Position numbers and translations under genes: made by a program
The notes under the pieces: model-generated
What the model saw: the letters and a program-made list of their open reading frames with translations, nothing else
Database searches by the model: none
What the model was told of the DNA's origin: nothing
Shown: piece by piece, positions 30,054 to 38,688 of the stretch
How positions within the stretch are numbered: position 1 is the stretch's first letter
Layout: each line of letters begins with the position of its first letter
Assembly: GCF_004358445.1 (NCBI RefSeq)
Contig: NZ_CP037951.1
Coordinates: forward strand, 2,343,501-2,407,500
DNA: 64,000 nt
Direction: 5' to 3'
Source: Parashewanella tropica
GTDB lineage: Bacteria; Pseudomonadota; Gammaproteobacteria; Enterobacterales; Shewanellaceae

Positions 30054-30953
30054 TTATTTTTTAGAAAACTGTTCAAATATGCTCGAAAAGTCACGACGAC
30101 CATTACCTTGGCGAGCATGATTGACGTATAAGCTTCGTGCCAATGCTCCCATAGGTGTGCTTGAATTTGTAAGCAAAGCCGCTTCTTGAGACAACCCAAG
30201 GTCTTTAACCATCAAGTCCACCATAAAGCCACCTTGGTAGTCATTAGATGATGGAACGCTCTCCATCACATCAGGGCAAGGATTATACTTTTCTAGCGTC
30301 CAGTTACCACCACTACTTACTTTCATAATTTCAGAAAGCACTTTAGCGTCTAAGCCGTGATCTTTACCTAACTGTAAAGCTTCTGATGTGCCAACCATAA
30401 GTACCGACAACAGCATGTTATTACAAATCTTAGCGACTTGCCCTGCTCCAGCACTGCCTGCGAGGAAGATATTGGCACCCATTGCGTCTAATACTGGTTT
30501 GGCTTTTTCAAACGCGGCATCTGATGCACCACAGATAAACGTCAATGTGCCAGCCGCGGCACCAGCAGTACCACCTGATACTGGAGCATCAATAAATTCA
30601 ATGCCTTTGGCCGCCGCTTGATTAGCCACTAACTTGGCACTTTCAGCATCAATGGTTGAGCTGTCAATTAAAATGGTGTCTGAATTAACAACATCCAATA
30701 GACCATATTGATCAACACTGCCTAAATACAGACTTTTTACGTGTTTGCCTGCAGGTAGCATGGTCACTACCGCATCAACACTTTTGGCTGCATCTGTCGC
30801 AGAATCAAACGCGATTGCACCTTGTTCAACCAACTGAGCAATGGCTTCTGGTACAAGATCGAATACGTTAACACTAAATCCAGCCTTTAAAAGGTTTGCC
30901 GCCATTGGGCCACCCATATTACCAAGACCGATAAACGCAATGGTTTTAATCAT
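30054..30953 (-). CDS. mmsB: 3-hydroxyisobutyrate dehydrogenase
   Basis: Oxidises 3-hydroxyisobutyrate to methylmalonate semialdehyde in valine degradation. N-terminal NAD motif FIGLGNMGGPMAANL, substrate-binding DAPVSGGTAGAAAGTL, and the catalytic-lysine region GAGQVAKICNNMLL. 299 residues from ATG 30953, preceded by GGAAGGA; an in-frame TTG lies at 30974 inside the previous gene. Its start lies 11 nt upstream of the preceding gene's end, so the two are translationally coupled. Product is used by MmsA. Confidence 0.94.
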   Translation of the reverse strand: MIKTIAFIGLGNMGGPMAANLLKAGFSVNVFDLVPEAIAQLVEQGAIAFDSATDAAKSVDAVVTMLPAGKHVKSLYLGSVDQYGLLDVVNSDTILIDSSTIDAESAKLVANQAAAKGIEFIDAPVSGGTAGAAAGTLTFICGASDAAFEKAKPVLDAMGANIFLAGSAGAGQVAKICNNMLLSVLMVGTSEALQLGKDHGLDAKVLSEIMKVSSGGNWTLEKYNPCPDVMESVPSSNDYQGGFMVDLMVKDLGLSQEAALLTNSSTPMGALARSLYVNHARQGNGRRDFSSIFEQFSKK

Positions 30954-30963
30954 GATTCCTTCC

Positions 30964-32085
30964 TTACTGTCCAAGTTGTTGCAATGGATGAATTTCCCAC
31001 GGCATCGTTGTAATTTTTTCCATTAACGATGCTGGAATTTCATCATGGGACGAATACTTCCATTTGGGATTTCTGTCTTTATCAATCAATAAGGCGCGTA
31101 CACCTTCACAAAAATCACCATGAGCACAACTGTTTACGCTAGCAATGAGTTCCCAACGATAAATATCCGCAAGACTGAGTTTGCTATCTAATTGAGTTTG
31201 TTGATAAACCAATTGAGCACTGATTGGGCTACCCGCTATTAGTGCACCGATTGCACGTGATAACCACTTTTCATCAGTCTCTAGTTTGTTAGCTCGCACT
31301 ATAATGTCATCTAAGCTGCCAGCCATTAAGCTATCAATCAGACCTTGGTTATTGGCTAAGGTACTTTCACCTTTGGCAATCGTGCTTCTGATGCTTAATT
31401 CATTAAGCATTTCATCCAGCCAGAGGTGATTACGAGCAACATTATCTGACCAATCTAAAGTAGCCATCGCATCAAACATGACTTGTTTATCGTCATTATT
31501 GAGGTAGTGATTACCTAAGCCAACATAACAAGCATCAGCTGCATTCATCTGATATGCCGTTAGCCCTAAAAATAAACCAGACTTACCCGGCATTCTATTA
31601 AGGAAGTAACTGCCACCAACATCTGGATATAAACCAATGGTGATTTCAGGCATCGCAATACGAGAGGTTTCAGTAACGACACGGTGACTTGCACCAGCCA
31701 TAAGGCCAACACCGCCACCCATGACAAAACCGTGTCCCCATACTAAGAATGGTTTACCAAACTCATGGATCAGATAATCTAATTGATACTCTTCAGAGAA
31801 AAAGGTTTCAGCTTCTGAAGCGATTTCCCCGGGATTAGCAATGGACTGCTTGTAGATAGCACGAACATCACCCCCGGCACAAAACGCTTTATCACCAGCC
31901 CCATCAAGCACGACACAAACTACTTCACTGTCTTGTTGCCACGCCATCAGTTGGTTGGTTAATGCTCTAACCATATCAAGGTTTAGAGCATTTAACGCTT
32001 TTTCCATGTTTAGCGTAGCAATACCGATAAGCTTGCCAGAAGCTGTGCCTAGCGTTTGAAAAACAACAGCTTGTTCGCTTGTCAT
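30964..32085 (-). CDS. 3-hydroxyisobutyryl-CoA hydrolase
   Basis: Releases free 3-hydroxyisobutyrate from its CoA ester in valine catabolism. Crotonase fold with the HIBCH-type long C-terminal part: KAFCAGGDVRAIYKQS, GHGFVMGGGVGLMAGASHRV, EITIGLYPDVGGSYFLNR (catalytic Glu/Asp), and DKDRNPKW near the end. 373 residues. ATG 32085 is chosen: it overlaps the previous stop as TAATG, with GGAG about 10 nt upstream; an in-frame GTG at 32100 is inside the previous gene. Coupled on both sides. Confidence 0.92.
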   Translation of the reverse strand: MTSEQAVVFQTLGTASGKLIGIATLNMEKALNALNLDMVRALTNQLMAWQQDSEVVCVVLDGAGDKAFCAGGDVRAIYKQSIANPGEIASEAETFFSEEYQLDYLIHEFGKPFLVWGHGFVMGGGVGLMAGASHRVVTETSRIAMPEITIGLYPDVGGSYFLNRMPGKSGLFLGLTAYQMNAADACYVGLGNHYLNNDDKQVMFDAMATLDWSDNVARNHLWLDEMLNELSIRSTIAKGESTLANNQGLIDSLMAGSLDDIIVRANKLETDEKWLSRAIGALIAGSPISAQLVYQQTQLDSKLSLADIYRWELIASVNSCAHGDFCEGVRALLIDKDRNPKWKYSSHDEIPASLMEKITTMPWEIHPLQQLGQ

Positions 32086-32858
32086 TACTTGTTTCTCCAC
32101 TCTGCTTTGCGTTTTTCCAAGAAAGCATTTACGCCTTCTTTTTGATCTTCGGTATCAAATAAGCCCACAAACAGTTCTCGCTCTAGTGGTAGAGCTTGAG
32201 TACGAGGCATTATACGACCCGCTTGAATTAGCTGCTTACAAACAGCCACGCTACTTGGGCTTTGCTTGGCTACATTTTTCGCTAATTCTATGGCTTTATT
32301 CAGTGCTTCGCCTTTGGCAACCACTTCTTCAACTAAGCCAATTTTTTCAGCTTTAGCCGCATCAAGACGTTCGCCACACAGGATCATACGCTTAGTCCAG
32401 CCTTCACCCACTAACGCAGTAAGGTTTTGAGTTCCACCTGCACAAGGTAATAAGCCAACAGTTGCTTCTGGCAATGCCATTACCGCCTGCTCCTCGGCTA
32501 CGCGAATATCACAGGCTAGTGCAACTTCTAAGCCACCGCCCATTGAATAGCCATTAATAGCAGCGATAGAAACACCGCGGAATGCAGATAGTGTTTCAAA
32601 AGCTTCACCAAAGTGCTTTGCCATTGAAGATGCGTTGCCTTTGTCGCCATCAGCAAACAGTTTCAAATCTGCACCAGCAGAGAAGAATTTTTCACCCTCA
32701 CCAGTAATAACCAAAGCATAAATTTCACGGTTAGCATTTAATGACTCTACTACTGCTTTTAATTCTTGCAAGCTCTCAGCCGTCCAAGTATTTGCTGGCG
32801 GATTGCTCATTGTAAGAATTGCAGTATTACCTTCGATTTTTTGAATGATATTTGACAT
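32085..32858 (-). CDS. enoyl-CoA hydratase
   Basis: 257-residue crotonase: hydrates methacrylyl-CoA, tiglyl-CoA or related enoyl-CoAs. GEKFFSAGADLKLFAD forms the oxyanion hole region, GYSMGGGLEVALACDIRVA and PEATVGLLPCAGGTQNL the active site. GAGG lies about 9 nt before the ATG. It follows the acyl-CoA dehydrogenase by 13 nt and its stop overlaps the next start. Confidence 0.93.
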   Translation of the reverse strand: MSNIIQKIEGNTAILTMSNPPANTWTAESLQELKAVVESLNANREIYALVITGEGEKFFSAGADLKLFADGDKGNASSMAKHFGEAFETLSAFRGVSIAAINGYSMGGGLEVALACDIRVAEEQAVMALPEATVGLLPCAGGTQNLTALVGEGWTKRMILCGERLDAAKAEKIGLVEEVVAKGEALNKAIELAKNVAKQSPSSVAVCKQLIQAGRIMPRTQALPLERELFVGLFDTEDQKEGVNAFLEKRKAEWRNK

Positions 32859-32871
32859 TAGCTAACCTCAA

Positions 32872-34029
32872 TTAACGGATTTCTGTTGCGGCATCGTCCA
32901 GTAGACGACGGCTGATGATAAGACGCATGATTTCGTTTGTACCTTCAAGGATTTGGTGTACACGAACGTCACGGAAATGTCTTTCTAATGGATATTCACG
33001 AATATAACCATAACCACCGTGTAATTGCAGTGCGGCATCGCACACTTGGAAACCAATGTCAGTCGCAAAACGTTTCGCCATTGCGCAATAAGCGGTTGCT
33101 TCTGGGTCTTTAGTATCCAATTTGAACGCTGCAAGACGTACCATCTGGCGAGCAGCAACTAATTCAGTCGCCATATCAGCAAGCTTAAATTGCAGCGCTT
33201 GGAAAGTCGCTAATGGTTTGCCAAATTGCTTACGCTCTTTCATGTATTCAGTTGCACGATCAAGTGCCGCTTGAGCAGTACCAATTGAACAAGTTGCGAT
33301 ATTGATACGACCACCATCAAGCCCTTTCATGGCAAAGGTAAAGCCTTGCCCTTCTTCGCCTAATAGGTTTTCAACTGGAACACGCACTTCTTCGAAAGTA
33401 ATTAAACGTGTTGGCTGTGCATTCCAGCCCATTTTATCTTCTGCTTTACCGTAAATAACACCTTCCGCATCAGCAGGAATAGCAATAGCAGAAATGCCTT
33501 TAGGACCAGCTTCACCTGTACGACACATCACCACCAGTAATTCAGTGTCGCCCGCACCAGAGATGAACATTTTCGAGCCTGAGATGACATATTCATCACC
33601 GTCACGAACCGCTTTGGTTTGTAACGATGCAGCATCACTGCCTGAACCTGGCTCAGTTAAACAGTATGAAGCCAGCTTTTGACCAGTTGTTAGATCTTCC
33701 GACCACTTACTGCGAAACGCTTCGGTTCCCCAAGTGGTTACCATCCAAGTCGCCATGTTGTGAATGGTCAACATAGCAGTAGTAGCGGTACAACCTTCAG
33801 ATAAGGCTTCAAAGATAATTGAAGCATCAAGACGAGAAAGCCCCATTCCACCTTCAGACTCTGGTGAATAAAGTGAGCAAAAACCTAGCTCACCGGCTTG
33901 TTGAATGACGTCTTTTGGAAAATGATGTTCTTCATCCCATTTTGCAGCAAATGGTGCCAGTTGTTCTTGTGAAAATTGACGTGCTAAGTCAGCAAACTGA
34001 CGTTGGTCTTCGTTTAAGTTAAAATCCAT
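32872..34029 (-). CDS. acyl-CoA dehydrogenase (short/branched chain)
   Basis: FAD enzyme that takes isobutyryl-CoA or 2-methylbutyryl-CoA to the enoyl-CoA. 385 residues from ATG 34029 (AGGAG 9 nt upstream). YCLTEPGSGSDAASL and the C-terminal LHGGYGYIREYPLERHFRDVRVHQILEGTNEIMR (given here in two parts: LHGGYGYIREYPLERHF and RDVRVHQILEGTNE) are the acyl-CoA dehydrogenase signatures; the catalytic Glu is in the EGTNE segment. Exact chain preference cannot be read off. Its gap to mmsA contains two simple hairpins and one structured repeat. Confidence 0.9.
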   Translation of the reverse strand: MDFNLNEDQRQFADLARQFSQEQLAPFAAKWDEEHHFPKDVIQQAGELGFCSLYSPESEGGMGLSRLDASIIFEALSEGCTATTAMLTIHNMATWMVTTWGTEAFRSKWSEDLTTGQKLASYCLTEPGSGSDAASLQTKAVRDGDEYVISGSKMFISGAGDTELLVVMCRTGEAGPKGISAIAIPADAEGVIYGKAEDKMGWNAQPTRLITFEEVRVPVENLLGEEGQGFTFAMKGLDGGRINIATCSIGTAQAALDRATEYMKERKQFGKPLATFQALQFKLADMATELVAARQMVRLAAFKLDTKDPEATAYCAMAKRFATDIGFQVCDAALQLHGGYGYIREYPLERHFRDVRVHQILEGTNEIMRLIISRRLLDDAATEIR

Positions 34030-34097
34030 TCGAAAACTCCTAAGATTCAAAAATCTGAATAATTTCTATCTTTTGTCATTTCTTGTATTGATGAAAT

Positions 34098-34138
34098 CTA
34101 GTGGCTATAAGTCACTAGATGCCTGCCTTCGCAGGCAT
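34098..34138. repeat. two adjacent hairpins between mmsA and the acyl-CoA dehydrogenase
   Basis: 34098-34118: CTAGTGGCT-ATA-AGTCACTAG, a 9-bp stem with one G-T pair. 34119-34138: ATGCCTGC-CTTC-GCAGGCAT, a perfect 8-bp stem with a tetraloop, similar in style to REP elements. No U-tract. Confidence 0.8.
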
Positions 34139-34192
34139 AACGCATAAATTAAATTACTTATGTGAACTTCTGAGAACTAGAAACAACAGAAG

Positions 34193-34285
34193 GAGCAATA
34201 ATGCGGTAAGACAACCGTCCGTGACAGGACGTCATGGTCGTGAGTACATGGACGTACGCTTCTGTTGTCGTGCGCATTATTGCTC
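34193..34285 (+). repeat. 93-bp structured intergenic repeat, copy 5
   Basis: Perfect 13-bp terminal inverted repeat GAGCAATAATGCG/CGCATTATTGCTC followed by GACAAC/GTTGTC. Hairpins CCGTGAC/GTCATGG (one wobble) and GTAC-ATGGAC-GTAC. Between mmsA and the acyl-CoA dehydrogenase, 20 nt from the mmsA stop. Confidence 0.9.
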
Positions 34286-34304
34286 CTCTTAGTTCATATT
34301 AAAA

Positions 34305-35798
34305 TTACTTAAGTGCAATCGTCATATTTGGACCAGATGCAATATCAGAGTCGAACCAACGAGCTGTAATAGTCTTAGTTTCGGTATAGAAACGAACCGC
34401 TTGCTTACCATAAGCATGCTGATCGCCATAGAAGCTACCCTTCCAACCTGTAAACGAGAAGAAAGGTAGTGGCACTGGAATTGGTACGTTGATACCTACT
34501 TGACCTACATCGATATGATGCTGATATTTACGAGCAGCCGCACCGCTTGCAGTAAAGATTGAAGTACCGTTTCCGTAAGGGCTGTTGTTCACAACTTCGA
34601 TTGCATCATCCAAAGAGTCTGCTGTCATACAACATAAAACTGGACCAAAGATTTCTTCTTTGTAGATAGTCATATCAGTCGTTACGTCAGTAAATACGGT
34701 TGGACCAACCCAGTTACCTGACTCATAACCTTCGACAGTAAATTCACTGCCATCAAGTACACAATTAGCGCCTTCTGCTTTACCTTGAGCAATTAAGCTA
34801 AGCACACGCTCTTTAGCTTGCGGGCTGATCACCGGACCATAAGCAGCATCTTTATCATCCCATAACCCCGGCTTAACTTTCGCTAGGGCTTCTTTAACTT
34901 CTGGGATCCACGCTTTCGCTTCACCTACGAAAATAGCAACTGAAATTGCCATACAACGTTGACCAGCTGCACCAACAGAAGCCCCTACTAGGTTGTTGAT
35001 CACTTGCTGCTTGTTGGCATCAGGCATGATCACACAGTGGTTCTTCGCGCCAGCAAAGGCTTGAACACGCTTAAGGTTGTCAGTACCTGTTTTATAAATG
35101 TATTGACCTACACCAACTGAACCTACGAACGAAATCGCTTTTACATCTTTATGATCAAGTAAAACGTCAACGGCAACTTTATCACCATGAACCATTTGCA
35201 GTACGCCTTTAGGTGCGCCAGCTTCTTCAAATAGTTCAACAAGGCGCTGCGGTGTCATTGGGTCTTGTTCTGATGGTTTAAGAATGAATGTGTTACCGCA
35301 AGCAATCGCTAGAGGGAACATCCATAAAGGGATCATTGCTGGGAAGTTAAATGGCGTAATACCCGCGCACACACCTAATGGCTGAGTGTAGCTGTAGGTA
35401 TCAATAGAACGTGCAACGTTTTCAACCGTTTCACCCATTAACAATGAAGCGATATTACAAGCATGCTCAGCGACTTCGATTCCACGCCACACATCGCCTT
35501 TAGCATCATCAAAGGTTTTACCCGTTTCTTTAGCCAGAATCGTCGCGATTTCATCATGATGCTCTTTTAGTAGATGCTGATAACGAAGCATTACGCGAGC
35601 ACGTTCAGATACAGGAATTTCCTTCCAAGTAACAAATGCTTTCTTTGCGCTTTCAATTGCGGTTAATACTTCAGCTTCAGTCGCTGCATTCACAACTGCG
35701 ATGGTTTCATTATTTGCAGGGTTTGTAACAGAGATTTGTTTACTACCTTCGCCTAATACAAACTCACCATCAATATAATGTCTTACTTGAGTTGTCAT
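34305..35798 (-). CDS. mmsA: CoA-acylating methylmalonate-semialdehyde dehydrogenase
   Basis: Converts methylmalonate semialdehyde (valine) or malonate semialdehyde to propionyl-CoA or acetyl-CoA with NAD and CoA. Aldehyde dehydrogenase fold: the catalytic Cys is in [31 protein letters not shown] is the NAD-binding loop, and [14 protein letters not shown] and [20 protein letters not shown] (the latter typical of this subfamily) are present. 497 residues, the normal length. ATG with AAGGA about 8 nt upstream. Flanked on both sides by structured repeats. Confidence 0.96.
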   Translation of the reverse strand: MTTQVRHYIDGEFVLGEGSKQISVTNPANNETIAVVNAATEAEVLTAIESAKKAFVTWKEIPVSERARVMLRYQHLLKEHHDEIATILAKETGKTFDDAKGDVWRGIEVAEHACNIASLLMGETVENVARSIDTYSYTQPLGVCAGITPFNFPAMIPLWMFPLAIACGNTFILKPSEQDPMTPQRLVELFEEAGAPKGVLQMVHGDKVAVDVLLDHKDVKAISFVGSVGVGQYIYKTGTDNLKRVQAFAGAKNHCVIMPDANKQQVINNLVGASVGAAGQRCMAISVAIFVGEAKAWIPEVKEALAKVKPGLWDDKDAAYGPVISPQAKERVLSLIAQGKAEGANCVLDGSEFTVEGYESGNWVGPTVFTDVTTDMTIYKEEIFGPVLCCMTADSLDDAIEVVNNSPYGNGTSIFTASGAAARKYQHHIDVGQVGINVPIPVPLPFFSFTGWKGSFYGDQHAYGKQAVRFYTETKTITARWFDSDIASGPNMTIALK

Positions 35799-35863
35799 GT
35801 AACAATCCTTTTGTTGATGTCTTTATTACTAACTCAATGTGCAAGTTATTGAAATACAGATAA

Positions 35864-36006
35864 GAGTAATAGCCTTATAAGACAACCGTCCGTGACAGGA
35901 CGTCACGGTCGTGAGCACATAGCCATTCTCGCACATCCATGTGCTCCATGGCATTCAGGCGTCCTGCCTATCAGGTGCGCTTCTGTTGGTGTTAATGCTA
36001 TTACTC
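35864..36006 (+). repeat. structured intergenic repeat, copy 6, expanded to 143 bp
   Basis: Termini GAGTAATAGC/GCTATTACTC pair perfectly. Hairpin CCGTGAC/GTCACGG present. About 50 bp are inserted in the second hairpin, between GCAC and GTGC; the insert itself contains GCACATCCATGTGC, an inverted version of that hairpin, and AGGC/GCCT. Between the thiolase gene and mmsA. Confidence 0.85.
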
Positions 36007-36067
36007 TCTAGTTATTTTCTAACTTTTTCACACTTGAGATTATTGTTATTATTTTTATGGTTTAAAT

Positions 36068-36099
36068 AAAAAAGCTGAGCTCGAAAGAGCTCAGCTTTT
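36068..36099 (-). terminator. intrinsic terminator after the thiolase gene
   Basis: A perfect 12-bp stem AAAAGCTGAGCT/AGCTCAGCTTTT, with U-tract on the minus strand, lies 8 nt past the thiolase stop. It would separate or attenuate transcription into mmsA. Confidence 0.85.
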
Positions 36100-36106
36100 A
36101 AATGGG

Positions 36107-37300
36107 TTATTCAACCTCGATAGCCATAGCCGTGGCTTCGCCACCACCGATACACAATGACGCCATACCGCGTTTCAGTCCGCGGTTTTTAAGGGCATGA
36201 ATAAGAGAAACTAGAATGCGAGTACCAGAGCAACCAATTGGGTGACCTAATGCACATGCTCCACCATTAACGTTTACTTTTGCAGTATCCAAACCAAGTT
36301 CAGAAACGGCTAACATAGTTACCATTGCAAATGCCTCGTTGATTTCATATAGATCAACAGAATCTTTTGTCCATTCAAGCTTGTTAAGCAGGTTCATCAT
36401 TGCGCCAACTGGAGCCGTGGTGAACATTGCTGGCTCTTGTGAGTGAGTTGAATGAGCACAAATTTTTGCGAGTACTGGAACACCAAGCTCTTTAGCCTGT
36501 GCACGAGTCATAACCATAACGGCTGCTGCACCATCGGAAATTGAGCTTGAGTTTGCAGCAGTAATCGTGCCGTCTTTAGCAAAGGCTGGGCGTAGCGATG
36601 GGATCTTATCTGGACGAGCATTCCCTGGTTGTTCATCAGTATCAACGACTGTATCACCGCGACGGCTTGATACGGTCACTGGTTCTACTTCGTTTTTAAA
36701 AGCACCTGAAGTAATTGCAGCGTTGGCTTTCTCTAATGAACTTAATGCAAATTCATCCATTTGCTCACGAGTAATACCGTATTCATCTGCAGTCTTTTGA
36801 GCAAAAGTGCCCATTGCACCGCCAGTGTACGCATCTTCTAAACCGTCTAAGAACATGTGATCTAATACTTTGCCATGCCCCATTCGCATGCCGCCGCGTG
36901 CTTTATCAAGAAGATAAGGCGCGCCACTCATGCTTTCCATTCCACCAGCAACAACGACTTTAGCACTGCCAGCCTTGACTAAGTCATGGGCCATCATTAC
37001 GGTTTTCATGCCACTACCACAAACCTTATTCAGTGTTGTTGCACCAACTGATAACGGTAAGTCTGCACCTAATGTAGCTTGACGAGCTGGAGCTTGACCA
37101 AGACCAGCAGGTAATACACAACCCATAAGTACTTCATCAACTTTGTCGCCTGAAATGCCAGTTTCAGTCATCACAGATTTGATTGCAACGGCACCTAAAG
37201 TCGGTGAAGGAACACTTGAAAGAGAACCTTGAAAGCCCCCCATAGGTGTACGTTTTGCAGCGACAATTACAATATCCTGATCCAGTTGTTCAGTACTCAT
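36107..37300 (-). CDS. atoB: acetyl-CoA acetyltransferase (thiolase)
   Basis: Thiolytic cleavage of 2-methylacetoacetyl-CoA or acetoacetyl-CoA. 397 residues with nucleophile Cys in LNKVCGSGMKTVM, NVNGGACALGHPIGCSGTRI with the second active-site residues, and the C-terminal CIGGGEATAMAIE. AGGAG precedes the ATG. First gene of the catabolic cluster, with a palindrome 78 nt or more upstream of the start. The symbol follows usage for the Shewanella orthologue; a 2-methylacetoacetyl-CoA thiolase role fits the neighbours. Confidence 0.92.
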   Translation of the reverse strand: MSTEQLDQDIVIVAAKRTPMGGFQGSLSSVPSPTLGAVAIKSVMTETGISGDKVDEVLMGCVLPAGLGQAPARQATLGADLPLSVGATTLNKVCGSGMKTVMMAHDLVKAGSAKVVVAGGMESMSGAPYLLDKARGGMRMGHGKVLDHMFLDGLEDAYTGGAMGTFAQKTADEYGITREQMDEFALSSLEKANAAITSGAFKNEVEPVTVSSRRGDTVVDTDEQPGNARPDKIPSLRPAFAKDGTITAANSSSISDGAAAVMVMTRAQAKELGVPVLAKICAHSTHSQEPAMFTTAPVGAMMNLLNKLEWTKDSVDLYEINEAFAMVTMLAVSELGLDTAKVNVNGGACALGHPIGCSGTRILVSLIHALKNRGLKRGMASLCIGGGEATAMAIEVE

Positions 37301-37382
37301 TTCAACTCCTTTCCTTAGACTTTTATTTAAAACTAAGGATAAATTCTTATAGGGTTAATAAATTTTAGGTACTAATGTGACG

Positions 37383-37398
37383 TTTACGCTAACGTAAA
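37383..37398. promoter_or_regulatory. candidate LiuR-type operator upstream of the thiolase operon
   Basis: TTTACG-CTAA-CGTAAA, a perfect 6-bp inverted repeat with 4-nt spacer. It matches the pattern before bkdA1 (6069-6084). LiuR is the known MerR-type regulator of these pathways in Shewanella. Confidence 0.6.
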
Positions 37399-37580
37399 GC
37401 AAGTCTTTTTTGGTCAGATGAGAAGTTTTTAGTGGGTAAAATGTCAGCTAGCTTTTACATCAGAGATGTTTAGAGTTGACATTAACTAAAAATAGGCAGA
37501 AATTGATGATTCAATAGTAACACCAATTACAGTAATTGATATAAATACACTGAATCCTATTCTTTATTAGAGGTACTGAT

Positions 37581-37814
37581 ATGGAAGCACCAATTCATAC
37601 CCTCTCTTCACTATTCGAACAACTTGGTCTAGAGGGTTCTCAATTCGCAATCGATGGCTTTATCCACCGAAATAGCCCAATCCCACAGAATGTTGAACTG
37701 GCAAAAGCAAAATGCTGGAATCAGTCGCAGGCAAGCATGCTGAGCGAAATGCTCTCAAACGATGCGGATTGGGAACCGATTGTTGATCAATTGAGTGTGT
37801 TGATGCACAAATAA
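37581..37814 (+). CDS. DUF2789 family protein
   Basis: 77 residues. PIHTLSSLFEQLGL at the start, FIHRNSPIPQNVELAKAKCWNQSQASML in the middle and DWEPIVDQLSVLM at the end are the DUF2789 pattern. Small, soluble, acidic. GAGG 12-15 nt before the ATG. Role unknown. Divergent from the thiolase operon and convergent with the dioxygenase gene. Confidence 0.88.
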   Translation: MEAPIHTLSSLFEQLGLEGSQFAIDGFIHRNSPIPQNVELAKAKCWNQSQASMLSEMLSNDADWEPIVDQLSVLMHK

Positions 37815-37830
37815 ACTTTCACCATTGGCT

Positions 37831-38688
37831 TTAAAATCCTCGCAGTGGTAATTTATCACTGCGTTTTAACCAACTGTCTTCAGGATAATGACAATCTCCA
37901 TTTATAATATGCAGTGCATAAGCGTAACGAGATTTATCGCTGATATTTGCACAGCTCCCATGTGGAAGTCGGCCATGAAACGCAATTAAGCTCCCTTGTT
38001 TAACTTCTAAGGGTAACGATAACTCTGGAAAAGGAGTTTCATCAAGTAGCTCAGATTCTAATTTAGAGTCTTTCTCAAAATATCGATGTCTAAGTGGGCC
38101 TTTGTGTCCTCCATCTTTAACCAATAAACAGCCATTACTCAGATTGGCATCCTGTAATGCAACCCAAAAGCCTATCACTGACTCTGGCTCTGTATATTGA
38201 AATGCACCATCTTGATGAGGAACCACCTCTCCCCCAACTTTAGCCGATTTAAAAATAAACATTGATTGCAGCAAAAGAGGGTTAGGATTTCCTAAAATGC
38301 CTACTAACCGTTCAAGTTCAGGCTTTCGGGAAAATTTATCAAATACTGGATCGATATCATGTAAAGCATGACCTACCTTATTAAGGTTCTCGAAAATACC
38401 TTGCTTTGTCGATATATCTTCAGCCGTCGCCGTTTTCTCTAAAAAGAAACTTATCTTATCGCCAGAATCTAAAAGCAATGTATTATCATGGTGCTCATCG
38501 TCATATATGGTAAAGAAGGTTCCTAAGTTAGTGGTATCCTCTGTTTCGACCAAATATCGCATACGTTCGATCAAACCTTCACACTCTTCTGCAGCGTAAA
38601 AATTTTCGAAAACAGCAAAACCATGCTCATCAAATGATCGCTTTATCTCGTCAGGCTTACTTAAATCAGAAAACAACTTGAATGACAT
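37831..38688 (-). CDS. phytanoyl-CoA dioxygenase family protein (PhyH)
   Basis: Fe(II)/2-oxoglutarate-dependent hydroxylase fold, 285 residues. The metal-binding HxD is in PHQDGAFQYTEPES and the distal His in FHGRLPHGSCANIS; RYAYALHI near the end supplies the Arg for 2-oxoglutarate. The substrate of bacterial PhyH proteins varies widely and is not indicated by the neighbours. ATG at 38688. Confidence 0.85.
   Translation of the reverse strand: MSFKLFSDLSKPDEIKRSFDEHGFAVFENFYAAEECEGLIERMRYLVETEDTTNLGTFFTIYDDEHHDNTLLLDSGDKISFFLEKTATAEDISTKQGIFENLNKVGHALHDIDPVFDKFSRKPELERLVGILGNPNPLLLQSMFIFKSAKVGGEVVPHQDGAFQYTEPESVIGFWVALQDANLSNGCLLVKDGGHKGPLRHRYFEKDSKLESELLDETPFPELSLPLEVKQGSLIAFHGRLPHGSCANISDKSRYAYALHIINGDCHYPEDSWLKRSDKLPLRGF

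Noticed and set aside
24910-30120. Open frames reading through repeat copies (for example 24910-25146 and 29884-30120) that encode similar peptides
   Set aside because: The similarity comes from the shared 93-bp element. Changes between copies keep base pairing, not codons, and no ribosome site or conserved frame exists in the other copies.
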